Shown: positions 1 through 6,911 of the stretch, one piece after another
Layout of the letters: every line of letters starts with the position of its first letter
Numbering within the stretch: the first letter of the stretch is position 1
Notes under the pieces: generated by a model
Told to the model about the DNA's origin: nothing
Databases searched by the model: none
Seen by the model: the letters and a program-made list of their open reading frames with translations, nothing else
NCBI GenBank assembly: GCA_004359425.1
Contig: PTEU01000001.1
Span: forward strand, 1,666,823-1,721,702
Length of the DNA: 54,880 nucleotides
Reading direction: 5' to 3'
Source of the DNA: Ideonella sp. MAG2
Lineage (GTDB): Bacteria; Pseudomonadota; Gammaproteobacteria; Burkholderiales; Burkholderiaceae_C
Translations under genes and position numbers: made by a program

Positions 1-114
1 CACTTCTACACCACGAACAAGAACAAGAAGACCACGCCCCAAAAGCTGGAATTCATGAAGTTCGACCCCAAGGCGCGTAAGCACGTGCTCTACAAGGAAA
101 TCAAGCTGAAGTAA
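1..114 (+). CDS. rpmG: 50S ribosomal protein L33 (3' part only)
   Basis: The window opens inside this gene; 37 codons and the TAA stop are visible. The peptide begins [12 protein letters not shown] and ends [10 protein letters not shown], the typical C-terminal two thirds of bacterial L33, a small zinc-free or zinc-binding protein of the large ribosomal subunit near the E site. Many lysines fit rRNA binding. The start and probably the partner gene rpmB lie upstream of the window. A strong hairpin terminator follows 16 bases after the stop, so transcription very likely ends here. Identification rests on direct resemblance to the family and is secure despite the truncation. Confidence 0.95.
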   Translation, partial: HFYTTNKNKKTTPQKLEFMKFDPKARKHVLYKEIKLK

Positions 115-130
115 TTCGGCGTTTCCTCAT

Positions 131-158
131 CAAAAGCCCGCTTCACAGCGGGCTTTTT
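131..158 (+). terminator. Rho-independent terminator of rpmG
   Basis: GCCCGC (136-141), a six-base loop and GCGGGC (148-153) form a GC-rich stem extended by AAA/TTT pairs, followed directly by a run of five T. It lies just after the rpmG stop and fits a standard intrinsic terminator. Confidence 0.9.
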
Positions 159-269
159 GCTTTGGGGGGTGCTTGCAAACCTGGATAGGGTGCCGCCGCA
201 GACATGGGTGATCAGCCCCAGGGTTCTTTCTCATGATGTCGCGGACGCAGGAGTGCGACAGACTCGCCA

Positions 270-326
270 CCGCTCGTGTCCTCCGTCCGGTGCCTGACGG
301 CACCGGCCTCCCCCTTTACCTCGCTA
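270..326 (-). repeat. Hairpin module, copy 1
   Basis: Read on the minus strand: TAGCGAGGTAAAGGGGGAG (308-326), a perfect 8-bp hairpin CCGGTGCC-GTCA-GGCACCGG (287-306), then CGGAGGACACGAGCGG (270-285). It sits in the loop of the 23-bp stem made by 247-269 and 327-349. The same flanks recur in copy 2 around a hairpin of unrelated sequence. Confidence 0.75.
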
Positions 327-426
327 TGGCGAGTCCGCCGCACTCCTGCTTCGTTCACCCTCCCAGCACTACCACGCACTAGCGACCAAAGCGCCGACCT
401 CAGACTGTGTTTTTTTCAACGGCGAG

Positions 427-1380
427 TCACCAACGCACCGCTGAGCGGAAGGATGTTGGGGTGTGATGTAGCGAAGTAAAGGGGGAGCCCAAAGTCGAAG
501 AGTTTGGGCGGAGGACATGAGCGGAATCAAGATTGGCGATGATGGCCTCCAGCGTGCGGGCATCCGCCACGTCCTTTAACTCACCCAGGATCAACTGCGG
601 CGGTGTCTTGCGCGCCTTGGCCAGGCCCACCATCTCCATGCCCCGGATGTACATCCAGCCAATGTCAAACTCAAAAGGCTTGACCGAAAACTTGGCCGAC
701 GTTGGGTAGGTGTGATGGTTGTTGTGCAACTCCTCACCACCAATCAAGACGCCCCAGGGCGACACATTGGTCGAGGCATCCGGCGCTTCAAAATTGCGAT
801 AACCGTAGTAGTGGCCAATGCCATTGATGATGCCCGTGGCCATCACCGGGATCCAGGCCATCTGCACCGCCCAGACCGTCAGGCCAATGGCTCCGAACAA
901 TGTCAGGTTGATGATCATCATCAAAGCCACGCCCTGCCAGGAAAAGCGCGTGTAGAGGTTGCGCTCGATCCAGTCATTCGGCGTGTTGTGCCCGTACTTC
1001 GCCAGGGTTTCTGGGATCTTGGCTTCGGCGCGGTACAGCTCCACGCCGGTCAGCAACAGTGCCTTCAAACCACGGGTCTGCGGGCTGTGCGGGTCTTCCG
1101 GCGTTTCGCACTTGGCGTGGTGCTTGCGGTGAACCGCCACAAACTCCTTGGTCACCATGCCCGTGGTCAACCACAGCCAAAAACGGAAGAAATGCGAGGG
1201 GATCGCATGCAGGTCTACCGCACGGTGAGCCTGAGCGCGGTGCAAGAAGATGGTGACCGAACAGATGGTCAGGTGGGTCATCACCAGCGTCACGGCCAAC
1301 ACAGTCCAGCCACTGGCGTTCAAGACACCATTGGCACCCCAGTTGACCAAGGTATCGATCACAGCTTGGAAATCAATCAT
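427..1380 (-). CDS. Acyl-lipid/acyl-CoA delta-9-type fatty acid desaturase, C-terminus replaced
   Basis: A membrane di-iron desaturase that would introduce a double bond into saturated acyl chains. The three histidine boxes are intact: HRAQAH (47-52), HRKHH (84-88) and HNNHH (219-223), with hydrophobic pairs around residues 25-47 and 150-185. Residues 1-283 read as normal family sequence to ADARTLEAIIAN. The last 34 residues (LDSAHVLRP... to RSAVRW) come from the structured element and do not resemble the family. From memory, betaproteobacterial relatives continue for roughly 80-110 residues after this point. The catalytic core is complete, so activity may survive. It lies downstream of purN and rsmB in the same direction, with a probable terminator between. 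Start ATG gives MIDFQAVIDTLV, a family-like N-terminus. Confidence 0.85.
   Translation of the reverse strand: MIDFQAVIDTLVNWGANGVLNASGWTVLAVTLVMTHLTICSVTIFLHRAQAHRAVDLHAIPSHFFRFWLWLTTGMVTKEFVAVHRKHHAKCETPEDPHSPQTRGLKALLLTGVELYRAEAKIPETLAKYGHNTPNDWIERNLYTRFSWQGVALMMIINLTLFGAIGLTVWAVQMAWIPVMATGIINGIGHYYGYRNFEAPDASTNVSPWGVLIGGEELHNNHHTYPTSAKFSVKPFEFDIGWMYIRGMEMVGLAKARKTPPQLILGELKDVADARTLEAIIANLDSAHVLRPNSSTLGSPFTSLHHTPTSFRSAVRW
469..524 (+). repeat. Hairpin module, copy 2
   Basis: Read on the plus strand: TAGCGAAGTAAAGGGGGAG (469-487), a hairpin with 6-7 bp stem GCCCAAA/TTTGGGC and nine-base loop (487-509), then CGGAGGACATGAGCGG (509-524). The flanks differ from copy 1 at one base on each side, while the stem sequence differs completely. 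GGAGGA followed by ATG resembles a ribosome site and start codon, but the frame that follows closes after 18 codons. Confidence 0.75.
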
Positions 1381-1456
1381 AAAACTACCCCGCGCCTGGA
1401 ACGCCCAAGCCGATGGTGAATTGTAGAGGGGGCATCCCGCAGAGCTAGCCTCGCAA

Positions 1457-1478
1457 AAGCCCGACCTATGTCCGGCTT
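1457..1478 (-). terminator. Probable terminator of rsmB
   Basis: Minus-strand hairpin AAGCCGGAC / GTCGGGCTT with a four-base loop and one internal mismatch, followed by TTTTGCG, about 30 bases past the rsmB stop. It would separate rsmB from the desaturase gene. Confidence 0.55.
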
Positions 1479-1506
1479 CTGCACCGCTTGCGGGGTCTCA
1501 GGTAAC

Positions 1507-2766
1507 TCAGACTTTGCGTTGCCAAGCGGCGGCAAAGAAACCGTCGGTGGCATGGCGGTGCGGCCAAAGGCGCAAATAGCCTCGGCTATCCAGCGCTTCA
1601 GCACCTTGCACTTGGGCCGAGCTGAGTGCGTCCGCTGCGGGCAAGAACTCGAAGCCTGGAGCGGCCGCGCTGAAGGCCTGTGCAATGGCCTCGTTTTCAC
1701 GGCTCAGCAAACTGCAAGTGGCGTAAACCAAGCGCCCGCCAGGCTTGACCAACCTGGCCGCGCTGGCCAAGATGGCGGTTTGCTTGGCCTGCAACTCTTC
1801 CAGGGCCTTGGGCGACTGACGCCATTTGAGGTCAGGGTTGCGCCGCAGCGTGCCCAAGCCCGAGCAAGGCGCATCCACCAGCACGCGGTCGATCTTGCCG
1901 CTCAAGCGCTTGATGCGCTCGTCACGCTCATGCGCAATCTGGGCCGGATAGACATTCGACAAACCACTGCGCGCCAGACGTGGCTTCATGCCTTCCAGGC
2001 GATAGCCGGAGACATCGAAGGCATAGAGTCGGCCGGTATTGCGCATCAGCGCGCCCAGCGCCAGCGTCTTGCCGCCGGCACCAGCGCAGAAGTCCACCAC
2101 CATTTCGCTGCGCTTGGGTGCCAGCAAAGCGGCCAGCAACTGGCTGCCTTCGTCTTGCACTTCCACATCACCCCGAATAAAGAGTGGCAGTTTTTGCAGG
2201 GCCGGCTTGCCCGCGATGCGCAAGCCCCAAGGCGAAAACGGCGTTAGCTCAGCCTGAATGCCGGCTTCAGCCAACTCAGCTTGAATGTCTTCACGCTTGG
2301 CTTTGAGGGTGTTGACCCGCAGATCCAAGCCCGCCGTGTTGTCCATGGCCGCGACCAAGGGCCAAAAGTCCTCGCCCACTTCATTGCGCAAGGCCTGGGC
2401 CAGCCAGTCAGGCAGGTTGTGGCGCAGCTTTTCGGGTAGGCCAGAGCGGTCAATGGCACTGACCTGCTCCAGCCACTGCTGCTCATTGGGGCCAAGCGCC
2501 CGGCGCATAAAGCTGTCAGTACCTTGCCAGGCCAAGATGGCCAAGCGGCGCTCCAAGGCCCCGCTGCCGCTTTGGGCCAGGTGGGCCAGCACCAGGCGCT
2601 GGCGCAGCAGGGTGTAGGCAGTTTCAGCCAGGGCATGGCGCTCACGCGGGCCCAGTTGGCGATGTTGGCGAAGAAAACCGGAAACGATGGTGTCGGCCGG
2701 GGCGTCGAGGCGGAGGACTTGGCGCACCAGTTCGGTGGCCATGTCCAGCAGGGCGTTGGGATGCAT
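1507..2766 (-). CDS. rsmB: 16S rRNA (cytosine-C5)-methyltransferase, RsmB/Fmu family
   Basis: Transfers a methyl group from S-adenosylmethionine to C5 of a cytosine in 16S rRNA (C967 in E. coli). The 419-residue product has an N-terminal helical RNA-binding region (about 1-150) and a Rossmann methyltransferase domain. Visible motifs are the SAM-binding VDFCAGAGGKTLALGALM, motif IV VDAPCSGLGTLRRNP with the release cysteine, and motif VI YATCSLLSRENE with the nucleophilic cysteine. Length fits RsmB. It starts 21 bases after purN on the same strand, so the two are probably cotranscribed. RsmF is the alternative within the family; the N-terminal region and the purN neighbourhood favour RsmB. Confidence 0.9.
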   Translation of the reverse strand: MHPNALLDMATELVRQVLRLDAPADTIVSGFLRQHRQLGPRERHALAETAYTLLRQRLVLAHLAQSGSGALERRLAILAWQGTDSFMRRALGPNEQQWLEQVSAIDRSGLPEKLRHNLPDWLAQALRNEVGEDFWPLVAAMDNTAGLDLRVNTLKAKREDIQAELAEAGIQAELTPFSPWGLRIAGKPALQKLPLFIRGDVEVQDEGSQLLAALLAPKRSEMVVDFCAGAGGKTLALGALMRNTGRLYAFDVSGYRLEGMKPRLARSGLSNVYPAQIAHERDERIKRLSGKIDRVLVDAPCSGLGTLRRNPDLKWRQSPKALEELQAKQTAILASAARLVKPGGRLVYATCSLLSRENEAIAQAFSAAAPGFEFLPAADALSSAQVQGAEALDSRGYLRLWPHRHATDGFFAAAWQRKV

Positions 2767-2787
2767 GCCCCGATTATCCCCGCTCCG

Positions 2788-3420
2788 TCACAGCATCAGG
2801 CATTGGGCTTCACCATCTAACTGGTGAACACGGCAACCTTCGATGCGGAGCCGCCCCTCCACGCACCAACGCACCGCCTGAGGATAAATGCGGTGCTCAC
2901 CCACCAAAATGCGGGCCGCTAGGCTGTCTTCATCGTCGGTGGTTGAAACCGGCACCACCACCTGAGAAACGATGGGGCCATGGTCCAAGTCCGCCGTCAC
3001 AAAATGCACGGTGGCCCCGGCTACACGGCAACCCGCCTCAATGGCCTTGCGGTGCGTGTGCAGGCCCGGGAAAGCGGGCAGCAGAGACGGGTGGATGTTG
3101 AGCAAGCGGCCTTGGTAATGCTGCACAAAGCTTGGCGTCAAAATGCGCATAAAGCCGGCCAGGACCACCACATCCGGCGCATGGCGGTCAATTTCCTGCG
3201 CCAGCTCAGCATCAAACGCTTCCCGGTTGGCAAAGGCCTTGTGATTTAGCGCTGCGGTGGCGATGCCCTGCTGAGCGGCCCACGCCAAACCACTGGCCTC
3301 GGGCTTGTTGCTGATCACGGCCACGACATCGGCCGCCCAGCCCTCTTGCGCACAACGCTCCACAATGGCCTGCATATTGCTGCCCCGGCCCGAAATGAGA
3401 ATGACGATGCGCTTGTTCAC
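2788..3420 (-). CDS. purN: Phosphoribosylglycinamide formyltransferase, GTG start
   Basis: Catalyses the third step of purine synthesis, formyl transfer from 10-formyl-tetrahydrofolate to glycinamide ribonucleotide, in the cytoplasm. The 210-residue product opens KRIVILISGRGSNMQAI, with the phosphate-binding SGRGSN loop. It has the catalytic Asn-His pair in LLNIHPSLLPAFPG, HKAIEAG-type folate contacts, and the conserved ATVHFV...DHGPIVSQ with its catalytic Asp. The GTG at 3420 is chosen because it places the beta-1 strand right at the N-terminus, as in the family. The longer open frame upstream is antisense to trpS. It is divergent from trpS, with about 120 bases between for both promoters, and precedes rsmB. 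Confidence 0.95.
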   Translation of the reverse strand: MNKRIVILISGRGSNMQAIVERCAQEGWAADVVAVISNKPEASGLAWAAQQGIATAALNHKAFANREAFDAELAQEIDRHAPDVVVLAGFMRILTPSFVQHYQGRLLNIHPSLLPAFPGLHTHRKAIEAGCRVAGATVHFVTADLDHGPIVSQVVVPVSTTDDEDSLAARILVGEHRIYPQAVRWCVEGRLRIEGCRVHQLDGEAQCLML

Positions 3421-3543
3421 AACCGTTGCCACAAATACTTGAAGGGCCGTCAGTGTACGGTGGCCGAGCCCGCAAGCCGAAGAAGACCTGAAGCGGACCT
3501 CGCGTGGGAGAATCCAAAGCCCTGAAGCCCCACAAAGCCGCTC

Positions 3544-4548
3544 ATGCGCGAACGCGTTCTCTCTGGCATGCGCCCCACCGGTGCTCTGCATCTGGGCCAC
3601 TACCATGGTGCGCTCAAAAACTGGGTGCAGTTGCAGCACCAATACGACTGCTTCTTTGTAGTGGCCGACTGGCATGCCCTGACCACAGCCGATAACCGAG
3701 GCGCACACTTGGAGCACCATGTGTATGACATGGTGGTGGACTGGCTGGCCGCTGGGGTTGACCCCGACAAGGCCACGCTCTTTATTCAAAGCCGCCTGCC
3801 CGAGCATGCGGAGTTGTTCACCCTCTTGGCCATGAGCACACCGATGTCTTGGCTGGAGCGCACGCCAGCCTACAAAGACCGGCTCTCGCAAGGCCAAGAC
3901 GCTGACGCCACCAGCTACGGGTTCTTGGGCTACCCCCTGCTGCAAGCCGCCGACATCTTGGTGTACCGCGCCGCGTGGGTGCCAGTGGGCGAAGATCAAG
4001 CTCCCCATGTGGAACTCACCCGCCAAGTGGCCCGCCGCTTCAACCATCTCTATGGGCGAGAGGGTCACAAAACGCCTCTGCTAGAGCCCCAGTTGCTACT
4101 CACCGACACCGCCCGCCTGCCTGGCTTGGATGGCCAGAAAATGAGCAAGAGCCTGGGCAACAGCATTGCCATGCGCGACGAGCCCGAGGCCGTGCGCGAC
4201 AAGCTGAGGCGCATGCCCACCGACCCGCAGCGCGTGCATCGGCGCGACCCTGGTGAGCCCGAGCGCTGCCCAGTCTGGCCCTTGCATCAGCTCTACACCG
4301 ACGAGGGCGAACGCCAAACGCTGACGCAAGGGTGCCGTACCGCAGGCATAGGCTGCCTGGACTGCAAACAACCGCTGATTGACGCCATCGTCCGCGAACA
4401 AGCCCCCTGGCGCGAGCGTGCCCAAGCCGTGCTGGACAACCCGCGGCAAGTCCACTGGATGGTGGAGCTGGGCTGCGAGCGTGCCCGCACCATTGCGCGC
4501 CAAACCCTGAAAGAAGTGCGCGAGACCATGGGCCTTCACTACGGCTGA
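3544..4548 (+). CDS. trpS: Tryptophanyl-tRNA synthetase with four-cysteine motif
   Basis: Charges tRNA-Trp with tryptophan using ATP; class Ic synthetase, 334 residues. The ATP signature HLGHYHG (16-22) and the KMSKS loop (199-203, KMSKSLGN) are intact, as is the dimer/substrate region GYPLLQAADILVYRA...VPVGEDQAPHVELTR. The C-terminal anticodon domain holds cysteines at 242, 264, 271 and 274, spaced C-x21-C-x6-C-x2-C. This closely resembles the C-x22-C-x6-C-x2-C motif known to bind a [4Fe-4S] cluster in Thermotoga maritima TrpRS. It heads an operon with the EamA transporter (2 bases apart) and sseA. Confidence 0.95.
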   Translation: MRERVLSGMRPTGALHLGHYHGALKNWVQLQHQYDCFFVVADWHALTTADNRGAHLEHHVYDMVVDWLAAGVDPDKATLFIQSRLPEHAELFTLLAMSTPMSWLERTPAYKDRLSQGQDADATSYGFLGYPLLQAADILVYRAAWVPVGEDQAPHVELTRQVARRFNHLYGREGHKTPLLEPQLLLTDTARLPGLDGQKMSKSLGNSIAMRDEPEAVRDKLRRMPTDPQRVHRRDPGEPERCPVWPLHQLYTDEGERQTLTQGCRTAGIGCLDCKQPLIDAIVREQAPWRERAQAVLDNPRQVHWMVELGCERARTIARQTLKEVRETMGLHYG

Positions 4549-4550
4549 TC

Positions 4551-5447
4551 ATGAAACGGCTGACCGCACCCTGGTTGATGCTGGGCGCTTCCTTTTTGTT
4601 TGCGACCATGGGCGTCTGCGTCAAACTGGCCTCGGCCCACTACAGCACCGGCGAAATCGTGTTTTATCGCGGCTTGGTGGGGCTGTTCTTCATCTGGGGC
4701 TTGACCCGCTGGCGCGGCGGCGAGCTGCGTACCCGTATGCCCGCCATGCACCTTTGGCGCAGCATCTCGGGCGTGGCGGCACTGAGCCTGTGGTTTTATG
4801 CCATTGGCACCCTGCCCCTACCCACGGCCATTACGCTGAACTACATGTCGTCCATCTGGATGGCATTGTTTTTGATGGGTGGAGCCATCATGCTGGGGGC
4901 GGCCAAAGTAGATGGCCGCCTGGTGCTGACCGTACTGGTGGGCTTTGCGGGGGTGGCTTTGGTGCTGCAACCCACGCTGGAGCCGCAGCAGTTTAGAGGC
5001 GCGCTGGCCGGGCTGTTGTCGGGCATGCTCTCGGCATTCGCATACCTGCAGGTCACGGCCCTGGGGCGCGCCGGAGAGCCCGAATACCGAGTGGTGTTTT
5101 ATTTTTCCTTGGGCAGCACGAGCGTCGGCTTGGCGCTCGCCTTGCTGAGTGGCTTGCACAGCCACACCTGGCTGGGGGCAGGCCTGCTCCTGGCCACCGG
5201 CCTGCTGGCCACCACCGCACAAATAATGATGACTCGCGCCTATGCCATTGGCCGCACACTCAGCAATGCCAGCTTGCAATACATGGGCATTGCCTTTTCC
5301 TTTGTCTACGGCATTGCGCTGTTTGGAGAGGGCATCAATCTCCTCAGCCTGCTGGGCGTGTTGCTGATTGTGGGGGCAGGTATCGCCGCCACCCTGCTGC
5401 GGCGGCAAGCCGACCCCGTCGCCAAAGACTCAACCCTGGACGCCTGA
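4551..5447 (+). CDS. EamA/DMT-superfamily inner-membrane transporter
   Basis: 298 residues with about ten hydrophobic helices arranged as two EamA repeats (about 5-135 and 150-285), typical of drug/metabolite exporters. The first repeat has the usual glycine-rich helix and an FYRGLVGLFF segment; the second ends in a hydrophobic helix SLLGVLLIVGAGIAATLL. The substrate cannot be read from sequence; relatives export amino acids, nucleosides, purines or drugs. It starts 2 bases after trpS and ends 4 bases before sseA, so it is translated from the same message. Its place beside trpS may reflect only a shared promoter. Confidence 0.85.
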   Translation: MKRLTAPWLMLGASFLFATMGVCVKLASAHYSTGEIVFYRGLVGLFFIWGLTRWRGGELRTRMPAMHLWRSISGVAALSLWFYAIGTLPLPTAITLNYMSSIWMALFLMGGAIMLGAAKVDGRLVLTVLVGFAGVALVLQPTLEPQQFRGALAGLLSGMLSAFAYLQVTALGRAGEPEYRVVFYFSLGSTSVGLALALLSGLHSHTWLGAGLLLATGLLATTAQIMMTRAYAIGRTLSNASLQYMGIAFSFVYGIALFGEGINLLSLLGVLLIVGAGIAATLLRRQADPVAKDSTLDA

Positions 5448-5451
5448 CACC

Positions 5452-6312
5452 ATGAGCCTCTCTGCCTCTCCCTTGATGTCCGCCGCGGGCTTGCAAAGCC
5501 GCCTGCAAGCAGGATCATCCCCATTGCTGCTGGATTGCAGCTCTGACCTGATGGACGCAGGCGCAGGCCTTCGCCAATACGAGGCGGGGCATGTACCAGG
5601 AGCGCTGTATGTCTCTCTCGACAACGAGTTAAGCGGGCCGAAATCGCCCCACGGCGCGCGCGAGGGTGGACGCCATCCGCTGCCCAAGCGGCAGGACTTT
5701 GCCCGGCAAGCGGCCCTATGGGGGCTGACTCCTGAGCGCGACGTGGTCGTGATGGACAACCAGGGTGGGATGTATGCCGCCAGAGCTTGGTGGCTGCTGC
5801 ACTGGCTGGGTCATGGACGGGTTCAACTGCTGGATGGCGGTGTCCCCGCTTGGCGCAACGCCGGTTTGCCAATGGAGGCTGGCCCCAGCCCCCTCCCCCA
5901 AGCCACCCCTGGCATCTACCCCATGGGTGGCAGCGCGCCCACGCTGGACGCCGCAACCTTGCAGCGCGAACTGCACCGCTGGCAAGTGCTGGATGCCCGG
6001 GCGCCAGAGCGCTTTAGGGGCGATGTCGAGCCTTTGGATAGCCAGGCCGGGCATATCCCAGGTGCGCTCAACCGTTTTTTCAAGACCAACCTCGACGCAG
6101 ATGGCCACTTCCTGCCCGCAAGTGCGCTGCGTCAGCAGTTTGAGTCGATGGGGCTGGTGCCTGACCTTGTGGTTCATCAGTGTGGCTCCGGCGTCACCGC
6201 CTGCCACAACCTCTTAGCCATGGCGGTGGCGGGCCTGGGGATCACCCGGCTCTACCCCGGCTCATGGAGTGAATGGTCGGCCGACCCCGGTCGACCGGTA
6301 GCCAAGGGTTGA
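5452..6312 (+). CDS. sseA: 3-mercaptopyruvate/thiosulfate sulfurtransferase
   Basis: 286 residues with two rhodanese domains (about 10-140 and 155-280). The first is non-catalytic, having D in VVVMDNQGGMYAARAWW where an active loop would carry cysteine. The second carries the active loop CGSGVTACHN; CGSGVTA is characteristic of mercaptopyruvate sulfurtransferases rather than thiosulfate rhodaneses. It would transfer sulfur from 3-mercaptopyruvate to thiol or cyanide acceptors. The ATG at 5452, 4 bases after the EamA stop, is preferred over an upstream in-frame start inside eamA. It is the last gene of the trpS operon. An FNR-like box overlaps its stop codon but probably serves the next gene. 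Confidence 0.9.
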   Translation: MSLSASPLMSAAGLQSRLQAGSSPLLLDCSSDLMDAGAGLRQYEAGHVPGALYVSLDNELSGPKSPHGAREGGRHPLPKRQDFARQAALWGLTPERDVVVMDNQGGMYAARAWWLLHWLGHGRVQLLDGGVPAWRNAGLPMEAGPSPLPQATPGIYPMGGSAPTLDAATLQRELHRWQVLDARAPERFRGDVEPLDSQAGHIPGALNRFFKTNLDADGHFLPASALRQQFESMGLVPDLVVHQCGSGVTACHNLLAMAVAGLGITRLYPGSWSEWSADPGRPVAKG

Positions 6313-6322
6313 TCTGGCTCAA
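6309..6322 (+). promoter_or_regulatory. FNR/ANR-like box 1 upstream of usp
   Basis: TTGATCTGGCTCAA matches the FNR/CRP-family consensus TTGAT-N4-ATCAA at 9 of 10 defined bases. It overlaps the sseA stop codon and lies about 130 bases before the usp start. Confidence 0.5.
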
Positions 6323-6358
6323 ACCATCCCCATGGCGGCTGATCAGGCTTGCAGGGGT

Positions 6359-6372
6359 TTGACCCTGATCAA
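6359..6372 (+). promoter_or_regulatory. FNR/ANR-like box 2 upstream of usp
   Basis: TTGACCCTGATCAA matches TTGAT-N4-ATCAA at 9 of 10 defined bases. Its centre is 50 bases from box 1 and about 80 bases before the usp ATG, which leaves room for a promoter activated from -41.5 with a leader of about 40 bases. Confidence 0.6.
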
Positions 6373-6445
6373 GACCTGAGCTGTAGCTTGCAGGACACTG
6401 GGGTACCGGCCGCAGCGACGGCCTTTGACCCGAAAGGAATGCGCC

Positions 6446-6880
6446 ATGGTTCGCCACATTCTCATCCCTACTGACGGCTCAGAGATCACCGCCAAGGCGG
6501 TGCAAGCAGCGATTGACCTTGCCCGGCCTTTGGGCGCGACCTTGACCACGATCAGTGTCAAGGAACCGTTCCCCTACAGCGCCATCTCTGAGATGCAGCC
6601 CGTGCCTCCGCAAGAATTTTTTGACGCCCAAGAGCGTATCGCTGCGTCTCGGGTCAAGGCGGTGGTGCAAGCCGCCGAGGCCGCAGGTCTGAGCTGCGCA
6701 GCCCACACCGTAGAGGCCTCGCACCCCTGGGAAGCCATTGTGGAGCAGGCCAAAACTCATGGCTGCGACTTGATTGTGATGGCCTCGCACGGTCGGCGCG
6801 GCGTGAGTGCCCTGCTCTTGGGCAGTGAAACCCAGAAGGTTCTGACTCACTGCAACATCCCGGTGCTGGTGATCAAGTAA
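6446..6880 (+). CDS. UspA-family universal stress protein
   Basis: 144 residues forming a single UspA domain. The N-terminal strand MVRHILIPTDGSEITAKA carries the Asp of the nucleotide pocket. The C-terminal loop DLIVMASHGRRGVSALLLGSETQKVL has the G-x2-G-x9-G-S/T pattern, here GRRG...GSET, of ATP-binding family members. The start is fixed by GAAAGGA 9-14 bases upstream of the ATG at 6446. Such proteins help survival under stress, starvation and oxygen limitation. Two FNR-like boxes upstream suggest induction at low oxygen, as known for many proteobacterial usp genes. Convergent with the ZIP transporter; a 9-bp-stem palindrome lies between. Confidence 0.9.
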   Translation: MVRHILIPTDGSEITAKAVQAAIDLARPLGATLTTISVKEPFPYSAISEMQPVPPQEFFDAQERIAASRVKAVVQAAEAAGLSCAAHTVEASHPWEAIVEQAKTHGCDLIVMASHGRRGVSALLLGSETQKVLTHCNIPVLVIK

Positions 6881-6887
6881 GCGCCTC

Positions 6888-6910
6888 CTGCGGTGGCGCT
6901 ACCACCGCAG
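6888..6910. terminator. Palindrome between convergent usp and ZIP genes
   Basis: CTGCGGTGG-CGCTA-CCACCGCAG is a perfect 9-bp stem lying in the 31-base gap between two convergent genes. Neither side has a T run, so it could be a bidirectional RNA end or 3' stabilising hairpin rather than a classic intrinsic terminator. Confidence 0.5.
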
Positions 6911-6911
6911 T

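Larger units (their letters stand above)
247..524. mobile_element. Unclassified structured element replacing the desaturase 3' end
   Basis: This stretch contains no credible gene but is highly structured. At its left a 23-base arm (247-269) and its complement (327-349) match at 21 positions, and the two mismatches become G-U pairs if the minus strand is the RNA. Two modules in opposite orientation (270-326 minus, 469-524 plus) share both flanks but carry different hairpin stems. The desaturase reading frame loses family resemblance at position 532, eight bases right of the element. Between the modules (350-468) there are only a small palindrome at 438-448 and a run of seven T at 410-416. No transposase, flanking target duplication or known family was recognised. 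It could be a MITE-like element, the non-coding ends of an insertion sequence brought together by deletion, or a small structured RNA. Confidence 0.5.

Noticed and set aside
247..524. The structured element as an IscB/HEARO-type omega RNA or a retron
   Set aside because: No IscB, TnpB or reverse transcriptase gene is nearby and no sequence of known scaffolds was recognised; only the hairpins are suggestive.
3421..4068. Upstream extension of the purN frame by more than 200 codons
   Set aside because: The extension is antisense to trpS and lacks similarity; the GTG at 3420 gives the normal PurN N-terminus.
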